From Sciurus carolinensis (taxonomy: Eukaryota; Chordata; Mammalia; Rodentia; Sciuridae): a stretch of DNA of 64,000 bases. Both the position numbers and the translations under genes were made by a program. This document shows, in pieces, positions 46,201 to 58,200 of the stretch. The notes beneath the pieces were generated by a model, which was not told the origin of the DNA, did no database searches, and worked only from the letters and a program-made list of their open reading frames with translations. The stretch covers positions 130,566,594 to 130,630,593 of the forward strand of contig NC_062218.1 of NCBI RefSeq assembly GCF_902686445.1, written 5' to 3'. Position 1 is the first letter of the stretch. Each line of letters starts with the position of its first letter.

Positions 46201-49200
46201 CCCCAAGCACCCCTTCCCTCCCCTGCAGCCTGATCGCCCCCTCCAGCACCAGGCCACGGAGGCAACAATGGCCCAACTCCCAACCTCAGTCTCCCTCTAA
46301 GAGGCTCAGATTCACAGCTTGCGACAGCTTCTGAGATCTTAAGCACTGATGTCATCATTCAATCACCCAACAGATGTTTACTGTGCATCTACTACATGCC
46401 TGGCCCTGATCTTGGCATTGGGGACAGAGCAGTAATCAAGACAATTCTTTATGAATCTGAGATGCTACTGGAAAAAAGATCACAGGGAAGGATACTACAG
46501 ACATTCAAAAAATTTGAAAATATAAGATAAGTGTGAAGTTCAACAAGATTGTGATTTTTCCATGATGACTACTACAGCGCTATATTTTTAAATAGCTAAT
46601 TCTTCACTCAGTGTGTGCGAGTGTGTGTGTGTATATGTGTGTTCTTGTCCTTCCAGGGCCCCCAGCGTGTTTGGTTTGCATTTGGGGTAAACAAGCTCAT
46701 AGAATACAAGTTCTTCCATACCACTGGTCCTTTGCACATGCTGTTTTCTCATCCTGAATCCCTCAACACCTTTCCTGCCTGATTATCTTCACTTTATGAA
46801 AACAGGCTCAGAGAGGCTGAGCGACTTTCTAGGGCTACACAGCAGAACTCGGACTCTATCCAGGGCCAGCAGGACCACAGGGCCAGGCTTGGTCCCCTCC
46901 CTCACCCCACCCACCAGGTCCAGGCCAGTTCACACCTGAATGGTCACAGAGACATCGCCCAACTCCTCCTGAACAAAGATGTTGTAGGAGCCGCTGACTA
47001 TGGGGGGGTTGTCATTGACATCCAGCAAGTTGATCTGCAGTGTTGTGGAGGTAGACAGATTCCCACCGTCCGTGGCCTGTAGTGTGAGGTAGTACACAGC
47101 CTGCCTCTCCCGGTCTAGCAGCGTGCCATTTTTCACAGTCACTGTCCCTGAGTCTGGATCCACCTCAAAGAGGTCTTCCCTGTTCAGGGTGGCCAGATTT
47201 AGCAAATAAAATGACAAGATATCCCCTTAAATTTGAGTTTCGATAAATAATGATGCATATTTAGTATGTACCAGGTAATAGTTCCAACATTCTTATTATC
47301 GATTTGGACATGACTTGAGTTTGTCCCCAAGTCTTCCTGTGTTGGCAGCTTGGTTCACAGCATAGCATTGTTAAGAGGTGATGGGGCCTTTAAAAGGTGA
47401 GGGCTAGTGGAAGATGGTTCCCAGCCCCTCCCCTCACTCTGATTTCCTGTCTCATCACTGATCTCTCCCTCTGATACACATGTCCACCACTGTGATGTCA
47501 TCCACCTTGAGATCCTCACCAGAGCCTGACAGATGCTGGTATCATGCTATAGAACCTCCAGAACTGTAAGCTAATTAGACCTCTTGTCTTTATAAAGAAT
47601 CTGGTCTCAAGTATTGTGTTATAATGATAATAGAAAACAGACTAATACACATATTTTTAAAATTATTCTGTGCTTTTCTGAAATTAAAATGTAACTGAGG
47701 GGCTGGTGATATAGTTCAGTTGGTAGAGTGCTTGCCTTGCATGCAAAGGACCTGGTTCAATCCCCAGCACCACACATACACAAAAAATATAAGAGAGATC
47801 CCTATATTTTCTCAGGCTACCCTAGTCCCATGGTGAGGCAGAGAGGTAGGCCTGAGCCCCATTTGCTCACATGCCCACTGCCCACCCTAAGACCTTACCC
47901 ATTTCCTGGGAGCAGGCTGTAGGTGATGCGGCCCCACTCACCCGTGTCTGGGTCCGTGGCCTGTGAAGCAGAGAGATGGTGAGACACTGTTTGGATACAA
48001 TGGCACTTTCTATCTGCTGTGCAATTTTTGGAGACAGGGGCCTCATGCTTCCTGACTGGAAGGGCGAATCCCTACACACTTGGTTTCACACGGAGATCCC
48101 ACACCTCCGACTCACATGAACACTCACACGTGCATGCAAACTTCCTGGGATCTGATGATATCAGATGATACAAAGATTCGATCTGGGCTGCAGTCCCCCA
48201 GATCCGCCCTTTTCCCTGTCTCCCTCCTATCCCTCATCACTCACATGGATGCTGCTGGTGACCACAGAGCCTGTTGGGCTGTTCTCTAACACACTGAGGA
48301 CATACAAGTTCTGGGGGAATGTGGGTCTGTGGTCATTAATGTCTCTGAGATGGATGGTCACCCTGGCAATGGAGGAGTTCTTGCTCATTGAGTCAGTGGC
48401 CACCACCTGAGAACAGAAAAAAAGGCAGCACTATTGGGGCCCAGTTGCCCCATAGCCTCTGATCCCCAGCACCCCAGAGTGCCCCTCACCTGCACCACCA
48501 TCTCTGTCTTTTTCTCGTAGTCCACCATCTCTGATTCCTTCACCAGTACCTGCACATCGACCGAGCCTGCTGCCAGCTCAGGAGAGACACTGAAGGCTCC
48601 TGCATCAGGGCCCTCCAGGGACAGCAGGAAGGTGCCGTTTTTGCCCTGCAAAGGTGGGTTGTATAGTAGGGATCCTATGCCCCTTCCCACCTCCCCACCT
48701 GTGTCTTCCTGCCTCCAGAAGTCCTGCCCAGTGAGGTCCCACATGAGGGGGGTCCTGAAACAATAGGACCCAGGAGGATGGGCTGGTCACTAATATCCAC
48801 AAATGGGAGCTTGTCAGAAGAGAACTTCCCTAGGCACTGTGGGTCCCAAACGTGGGCTGGAGAAACAGAGCCTGGTCACACTCCCCTCACTCTCGTGAAG
48901 GATTCCTATCTGCCTTGCTAACAACCCCATCACCCCACCAACACCCAACAGCACCCCGTCACCAATGCCACCCTTCAATCAACACCAGCCACCAGCTCAA
49001 CACACCCACCAACCTAGCACCACCCAGTAACTCCTCTGCTCAACCTTTTGCACCAGCTCCACATCACCTAATACTACCAAATGCCATCCATGGTTATTTA
49101 TCATTCAACACCATTCAAGTTACTACTTCTCAATGTCAATCTTCATTTACCAGTTCCCTCCAGTGTCACACTCACTCAGATCACTCTGGACGCAACAGTG

Positions 49201-52200
49201 CCCAGCATCTTCCAACATCCAGTAATACCCTAAATCACTGACCACCAACACCAACGTCACCAGAAATTACACTCCACTCAGCATTACCCACATCCAGTCC
49301 CCACCTCCACTCAACCCTGCCTCTCTGCTCATCGCCATCTGGAATCACCCTGGGCACAACTCACCAGCTAGTACCTCATCAACTCAATGTCATCCAACAT
49401 GTCCAGGTGTTACCCACAACTCCATGTCCCACGATAAACTGATCTTCTCCACCAGCACCCATATTCACCATAACATCACTGCATCTTTCTCCTTGGGTCT
49501 ACCACTCAACCTCCTGCCATGTTCTCTGTTGTTCCCTTGTCACCTACCTCCCCAGCCATCACCCACCATCATCCCTGGCTCCTGCCCCCTGCCTATGCAC
49601 CTGCCTTGTCAGGGTCATAGGCCACCATGGTGAGACCATTGATGGGGATGCGGGTAGAGGCATGCTCATCCACGTAGCCAGTGAAGTTGTCTTGGGCTTC
49701 TTGGAGTGTGAAGGAACAGTCTGGGAGGCTGCAGTTGTAAAACTCAGGTTTGTGATCATTGACGTCCATCACTCTTATTGTGACCCATATGCTCACCTTG
49801 GCCTCTTGCCCATAGATGTTGAGGTTCCTCTCAGTGGCCTGAAGTACAGAGCAGAAGCGCAAGGGCAGAGGGTAGAGAACAGTGTTCAGAGAGAGTGGGA
49901 TCAAAGGTCAGAGGTGAGAGGGTAGGACAGCTGTCACTCACCGTGACCTCCAACTGCACTTCCTCATCCTCCTCCAGCAGCTGCTCCCGGTCCAGGCTGC
50001 CCGCGACAATGATAACCCCATCATCTGCCTCAATGTCGAACCACCCAGGCCTTGTGGAGTCTGACAAGGAGGCAGATGAGCAGCTGTTTCCAGGGACCCT
50101 GATAGAGCCCCCACCCTGTCCTTTGCCCCAGCCCAGCCCAGCAGGACACCCGGCTTCTCACTGGAGATGCTATAGATCACATGGTCACTGATGCCTTTGT
50201 CGCTGTCCACAGCCTCCACCTTCAGCACCGAGGTCCCCTGGAAGGAAGCCTGGTCAGTGCTTGACCATTTCTTCTGCCTCTTTTCTCCACCTGGGCCCTC
50301 CAGGACCCCTGGTACATACCACAGCTGCATCCTCAGCCACAGAAGCTGAGTAAAATTCCCTGACAAACTGAGGGTCCAGGTCAGGCTGGTCCACTACCGT
50401 GATGGACAGGAAGACAGGCGGGGAGCACTGGATGGTGACAATGTCGTTGAGTAGGCCACCCGAGTCCTGTAGGGAGATGGGCTTTCTGTGAGCCAGGGTT
50501 GTGGGTCCCCATGCCCCTGGCCCCTGCCTGCACCCTACTCACACAGGCTTTCAGCTCCAGCTGATAGAAGGCACTCTTGTTATTGTAGCTGAGACTGCCA
50601 TTGAGTATGATAGAGCCATTGTCCATGATTCTGAAGAGATGCTCACTGTCCAGAGTGTTAGGGATGACCTGAGGCAGGAGACATTCAGGTTGGGTCCCTC
50701 AGGACAGTAGTACCCTGAGGAGCCTACTCTTAGGGACATAGGGTCGAATTCTGGCTCTACCATTGACAAGTCCTACGCACTTCACCAAGTCACATGACCT
50801 CTCCTACTCGCAGTCTGTGCCTCTGGGAAGTAGAGCTGATGAAACTGCCTCCATGGGTTGAAAGGAGGGTCCCTTGAGATAACAGATGTGCCAAGAACAT
50901 AGTTGTTGCTCAAGAAATGGAGTGATCCTAGAAAATTCATCTTCAAATCCACTAGCAAATTTGTCTCGAATTTTCTCGCACATTCCTATTGTCTGTGTAA
51001 CCTTGGTCAAGACCCCAAACTTCTCTGAGCTCTGAGTTCTCCTGTGAAGCCAGGAGTGTAAGCCAATGGGTGGAAAGACCTTAGCTTTTACCAGGGGCCT
51101 GACAGTGCCCTGTGCAGGAGGGTGTGAGGAAGGTATCAGGAAGTAGGTGCTCTTCTTTGGCAAATGGACAAAGTGGGGTTCCCATGCGAGTTGGGTAAGA
51201 GGGTAGGAAGAAGGCTTGGGGTCAGGGCTGGGCTACAGCCGAGGTGACGCTCAGGGACCCGGTGGGTTAGCTATGGATATGCTGCCCCCTGGTGGCCACA
51301 GGAGCAATCAGGGCTCACACCCAGGGACTGCCACACTCACCTTCTCTATGTAGTACTTCACCACGCCTGCTGACCCAGTGTCTTTGTCCACCGCCAGCAC
51401 GGAGAACACCACAGAGCCGACTGGCAGGGTCTGTGGGGATGGACTTGTCACCTATGGGCTCAAATCCTCTCCACCACTTGTGAACTTCAGTTGCCTCAAC
51501 TGTCCCGTGGGGATAATGTGCCCCCATTCTTCCCGAGTGGGCCGGGACTTTGGAGGTAGCCAGGGGTGGTGTGGAGCAGGGAGCAGGACCCCACTCTCCT
51601 TCTTTCCCTACAAAGCCTCACCACCACCTGAGCTGACTTCTGATTTGTGGAGTCTGTCAGGACTAGGGCGAGGGAACATTCTAGAACCCGATCTAACTAT
51701 ACCACTTCCCTGCTCAAACATCCCATGGGCTTTCTAAAGCCTACAGCCCTAAATTTCAAATAGCACCCAGAGAGCTGGAAGGTTCTCTATTTTATTTGTT
51801 TTAGCACTGGGATTGAACCCAGGGATGCTTCAGCCCTGAACTACATTTCCCAGTCCTTTTATTTTTTATATGTGACAGGGTCTCACTAAGTTGCTGAGGG
51901 CCTCACTAAGGTGTCGAAGCTGGCCTTGAACTTGTGATCCTCCTGTCTCAACCTCTGGAAGTTCTTTGGGGAGGCTTTTGCTCCTGGACTGCTACATCCA
52001 CACAACAACCAAAGTGATCTTTAAAAAGCATGAATCAGACCATACCATTCTTGTGCTTAAAAACCTCCAAGTGTTTCCCATTATACTGAGAACATGACCC
52101 AGAGAGCTTCTGAGGCCCTCTGAGGTCAGGCTGCTCCTCTGCTCTCTGATCTCACCTCTTCTTCACCCTCTAACCTCCTGCTACTCTGATAAAGCCCATT

Positions 52201-55200
52201 CCCACCTCAGGGTCTTTGCATTGCTGTTTCCTTGCCTGGAACATCATCTCCCTGGAGCATCCTCTTACAGGCTCCTTCTTGCCTTTCCTAACCACTCAAC
52301 CAAAAGCAGTTCCCTTCAGAGTCACTTTATTTCACTTTGCCCTGTTTTGTGGTCTTCATATAATTCAACCCCGCTTTCATTGATTATCATCAATATCCTT
52401 TACTAGATCATGAGCCCCTGCAGGCGTCATTCACCCGGTAACTGTGGCACCTAAGACCGTTCTTAGCACATAGCACTCCATCAGAGCCTGTCACATGATT
52501 GTCTAGACTTACCAGCCTGGATCCAGCCTAGCATGTCTTTTCCCACACACAGGTCTTTGCACCCAGTGGTGATGAACATTCCCAAATGATGCTGTGTTTG
52601 CTACTCAATGACCATTGCGGAACCTCTTCCCCACTTACATAGTTCATCTGGGACTGTGCTCTTTTAGCGAGGGAAGGCCCATGAGGCAGATTTAGCCAAT
52701 CAGAGCATTTGTTATCTTCACATTAGTTCAAGGATTAACAATGACCCAAAATGAGCCTGTGAAAGTCAGCCATGGGGTTTGGACTGGAACCACTGAGGAA
52801 GAGATAGCTTTCCTATTGAAGTTGCAAAGCTGCTAAGATGCTAATCTGGAGCTGCTAGGGGACATTTTCATTGCATTTTAATTTTGGAACTGCTTCCTAC
52901 CCCTCACGATGAAGAGACCAAAAGAAGAAGAGCCCAGAGGTGCAGAGAGACATTTGTTGAGGACAGTTTGAGTACCTCTATCTAGCCATGCCTGAAGTCA
53001 GTGGCACCTCTAAATTTTTCAGATATGTGAAAAAATCAACTCCTTTCTTTTCTGCTATAATTGAAAGAATTAATCCAATCTGGTTGCTTCAAAAATGTTG
53101 CTGTAAGTATTATTGGGGGTTGCCTCTCCCTGGATTTAGTCCCTGTTGCTGTCCCTTCTAGAAGAGAATTTTCCTGATCCTGGTTACCCTACTGGTTCTT
53201 CCTACTCTGAGAAGCACTTTGGGGTATACCCTTCCCCATGCTTGCCCCATTAAGTCAGATGTTACCTCATTGACACTGGTGGAGAATCCAGTGTTCTGGA
53301 AAACAGGTGCATTGTCATTTCTGTCTTCCACAACCACATGCATTTCTTTTTGCACCTGCAAGTGAGAAAACCAAATTGAGCCAAAACCAAATTGTGCTTA
53401 AAAACCTCCAAGTGTTTCCCACTTGGAGAACATGGCCCAGACAGTTTCTGAGGCCCTCTGAGGTCAGGCTGCTCCTCTGCTCCATGGGAGCATGAAAATG
53501 CCAGGAAAGGCCAGGCACAGTGGCTTACTCCTGAAATCCCAGCAGCTCAGGAGGCTGAGGCAGGAGGATCTTGGATTCAAAGCCAGCCTCAGCAACTTAG
53601 AGAGGCCCTAAGCAATTCAGCAATACCCTGTCTCTAAATAAAATATAAAAATGGGCTGGGGATGTGGTTCAGTGGTTAAACGCCCCTAGGTTCAATCCCT
53701 GGTACCAAAAACTAAATAAATAAAATGCCAGAGAAGTTGCAAATAGAGTACACAGAACTCCTGATACCTTTGTTCTAGATCAACCCATCGTTTGGTTTCT
53801 CTCACTCTCCCTAGATTTTCTGAACCATTTGAAAGTGAAATTGCAGATATCTTTAGGTATTTTTAAAATTTAAAATGTGCCTGTCCTATAACAGGAACAT
53901 GCAACTGAGCTTTGTTTGCCAAAGTTTAAAGCTGTGAACAACCTAAGTGCCCAGCCAAGGGGACTAGCTAAAGATCCATGACGCATTCCCACATGGAATA
54001 TAGACAACATGGGAATCGGGGAAGCACCCTGTTTCTCTGCATGTGATGCTTCGCACAACTTTGGTACTCCACCAGCAAGAAGTCCATGGCCAAATGTAGC
54101 CCTTCAACATTGGACCAGAACTGTGAACTCAAATAAACTTCTTTTCCTAATAACTTTCAAAAAAGGAAAAGAAATAAAGGATTCACATTCACAAATGCAA
54201 GAAGAGCTTCAAGCCCAACTAACAAGCAGGTGGGGCCACTTCAAGACAATATACACAGGAATCAAAACTACACTAAGATTCCATCTCACCCCAATTAGAA
54301 TGGCGATTATCAAGAATACAAGCAACAATAGGTGTTGGCGAGGATGTGGGGAGAAAGGTACACTCATACATTGCTGGTGGGGCTGCAAATTAGTGCAGCC
54401 ACTCTGGAAAGCAGTGTGGAGATTCCTTAGAAAACTTGGAATGGACCTACCATTTGACCCAGCTATCCCACTCCTCGGCCTATACCCAAAGGACTTAAAA
54501 TCAGCATATTACAGAGATACAGCCACATCAATGTTCATAGCTGCTCAATTCACAATAGCCAGACTGTGGAACCAACCTAGATATCCTTCGATTGATGAAT
54601 GGATAAAGAAACTGTGGTATATATATATAAAATGGAATATTACTCAGCTATAAAGAATAATAAAATTATGGCATTTGCAGGCAAATGGATGAAATTGGAG
54701 AATATCATGTTAAGTGAGATAAGCCAATCTCAAAAATCCAAAAGACAAATGATCTCACTGATAAGCAGATGATGACACATAATGGGGGCTGGGAGGGGGG
54801 CAAGAATGGAGGAAGGAGGGACTGTATAGAGGGAAAAGAGAGGTGGGAGGGGTGGGGGGGAAGGAAAAAATAATGGAATGAATCAAACATCATTATTCTA
54901 TGTAAATGTATGAATATGCAAATGGTATGCTGTTACTCCATGTACAAACAGAAACAACATGTATCCCATTTGTTTACAATAAAATTAAATAAAAAAAAAA
55001 AAGAAATAACATCCCCCCCCAAAAAAAATACACAGGAGCATCCCATCCTGAGGGTTTCAGAAAACACACCAACAGAGGCAGTCTTTTCTCCAAGGATGTA
55101 GAGATGTACATGTGCACTCAGGGAGGGGTATGAAGGAACACAGTGTCAGGGGACATTTCAGTGTGGGTGGCCTCAGAGGGCTCTTTAAGAAGAATTTAGC

Positions 55201-58200
55201 TTTCTCTGGAATTTTTGAAATATTTATGTAGAGAATGTATTAATGAGAATTCAAGTGATTGAAATTTTTTTTAATGGGTGGGTGCTATGGTTTGGATGTG
55301 GTTTTTCTCCCAAGGGTTTATGTGTTGGAGGTTTGTTTCCCTATGTGTTGGTGTGAAAGTGGTAGACCCTTTAAGAGGTGGAGCCTAGTGAGAGATCACT
55401 GGGGGTGATGCCCTTGGAAGAGATTACTATAGTTTTCCTATGGCTCCTGGTTAGTTCTCACTAGAGAGTTGTTACAGAACAAGAAGTCTGGCCATTCCCT
55501 GGTCACTCCCCAGCTTCCTGTCTGATGATATGACCTCTCCCTCTGGCATGGACTTCCATCATTGTGGAGTCATCTGCCATGGGGTCCTCGCCAGAGCCTG
55601 GTTGGTGCCAGCACCATGCCCTTGAACCTTCAGAACTGTGAGCTACACAAATCTCTTTATGCCAAGCCTCAGGTACTTTGTTATAGTAATGGAAAATGGA
55701 CCCATAAAATGTGGTTTAGGGAATACATTAGAGACAAACTCAAGTTCCATAGACATGAGATATAACAGCATAAGCATAATTTTAGAAATGTGAGTGTAGA
55801 TGCCAACATGTTCAGACAAAGGAGCTGAAATTACCTGCGAGGGTGGGGAGGTGTTTTGTTTTGTCTTGTTTTGGGTAGCAGGAATTGAACCTAGGGGTGC
55901 TTAACCACTGAGGCACACCCCCAGCCCCTTTTTTATATTTTGATTAGAGACAGGGTCTTGATGAGTTGCTTAGGGCCTCAATAAATTGCTGAGGCTGGCA
56001 TTGAACTTGAGATCCTCCTGTCTCAGAGTCCAGAGCCACTGGGATCATAGGCGTGCGCCACCACACCCAGCCATAAGAGGTGTTTGACACTTGTTTTTAT
56101 ACTCAATATTACATAATATAAATCAACACTATAATGTTGTACTCTGATATAAATGATTTGATTACATAACCAAGTGGATAATACATACCAAGTCTGGTCC
56201 TATTATTTGTATAATTTGGATAAGAATAAACATTAAATTTGGTATTAACTAGGGTGCTCTATTCACTTGAGGTGGACAACACAGTCAAGAGTGGACACCT
56301 GGAATCCTGCTCTTCCTGTCCCTGGGTCACTTGCCCCTCCCTCCACCTTCCAACTCACTCGGTTGTTGTGCTGGTCGCTCGCAGAGATGGTGATGCTGAA
56401 GATGGGGACTGTCTGCAGGGACAGAGAGAAGGGATCCCAGGTGAGCCCCTGCTCAGTGTGGGAACACAGGCTGGGCACCCACCACCTGAACGCTGACTGG
56501 GAGAGTCCTCCCCACTTCCCCTCCCATTCTTGGGACCCTTCTCATGCTGCTGCCCCGTTACCTCGTAGTCCAGAGGGTAAGCCAACTTCACTTCCCCAGT
56601 ATTAATGGTGACATTGAAGAAGTAGGCATTGGAACCACTAATCCCATAAATCAGATCAACATCATTCGAGTCTTCTACTACCATCCAGAAGGCCACGGCA
56701 CCTGGAAATGGAACAAGGGCTGCCCAGGGTCTGTGGCCACCTCTTTCAGTACGTGTCTGGCTGAGCTGCCCATGAGGCTGGGCTGGGGTCTGGCTGCTCT
56801 GCACACAGACTCTACCTTAGTCCTGGGAAGTCTGCAGCCCCCAGGGTCCAGTCCTGGGGTCATGGACATCAGATGTGGTTGTTACCAGGCACCCATTCAA
56901 GGGCCTCTTAGGAACTGCATCTTGATTTCTTCTGGGACAATTACTCTAAGTGCGCAGGATGGGAAGAAGCAGGTGGGCTGTTACCCAGGTGTCTTCCCCT
57001 CCCGTCGCCAAGTCCACAGGGCTATCCTCCCCAGAACTGGAAAACCGAGCTTTGTTGCCAGACAAAAATGGCTGAAGTCAACACATTCCAGTTTCAGCAG
57101 CTGGGTGCATCCTGGGGGGGCGGGCTGCTGATGACCCCCCCGAAGTGCCTGGGCCTGGCCTCTCCTAAGAGAGTTTATCTTGACCTCGAAATCCCTTTAT
57201 CTTGAGAGTGTACCTGGGAGCTCTTCAGGACACTCTATTTCTGCTCCAGTTAGCCAAAGCTGCATCTGCTACTGGCCTCCCAAGAACCCGCCTCTTTCAC
57301 TGCCTCCCTGGGTGAGCAGGGGCTGGGAAGTGGGGAGCACGAAAACTCCCGGGGTCGCAGACTATTCAGCCTGAAAGGGACTTTTTGCAGATTCATCAAA
57401 CCGACCCCTCACACCCCACCACTGAGCTTCACCCCATTCACTACACTCAGCCTCTGCTTGGCCACCCTCCGTGCTGGGACTCACTCGCCCCTCAGTCATC
57501 CCCTCCTGTCACTGGACAGCTGCTCATTAGCAAGGGCTTTTCTCATTTTATGAGTGTGTGTCCCCCTAGAGCTGCCATCCATGGGTCCTCAGAGGCCTCA
57601 TCTATTGGCACAGGAGACTTGGAGCCTGGAAACCATGATACTTCCAGGGGCACACAAAAAATATTTAATGTCTTTTAAAATCAGAAGAAACCAGGCATAG
57701 TGGTGCACACCTGTAATCCCAGCAGCTCGGGAGGCTGAGGCAGGAGGATTTCGAGGTCAAAGCCAGCCTCAGCAGAAGTAAGTTGCTAAACAACTCAGTG
57801 AGAGCCTGTCTTGAAATAAAATACAAAAAAGAGCTGGGGATGTAGCTAAGTGGTAGTTCACTTGCTTAACATGCTCAAGCCCCTTGAATTGATATCCAGT
57901 ACCACAAAAAAATTTTATATGTATATATAATTTGAATATATTGTTCTGGAGGAAGGGTCCCATGAAAGCAAAAGTGCTCAATAGTTTCATGCCCCATGTG
58001 GTCCAGCACCCAATCTGAGAGTCTCATAGAACCAACCTGCCCCCCACTTGCCCACGGCAGCCCCTCAGAGATGGTCTTGGTCACATGCCATGGAGTCTGC
58101 TATTCTTTGGTGAAATAGTCTCAGCATCTCCAGCTTGGAAGGTTCAGGTAGTCTTTCCCCACCAAGGCTCTCTCCCTAGGAGGACCTTTGGGACAATGTT

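Noticed and set aside
54009..54653. 214-codon open frame
   Set aside because: Its second half is the 3' end of L1 ORF2 and the first half is unrelated flank. It is a dead 5'-truncated retrotransposon copy, not a host gene.
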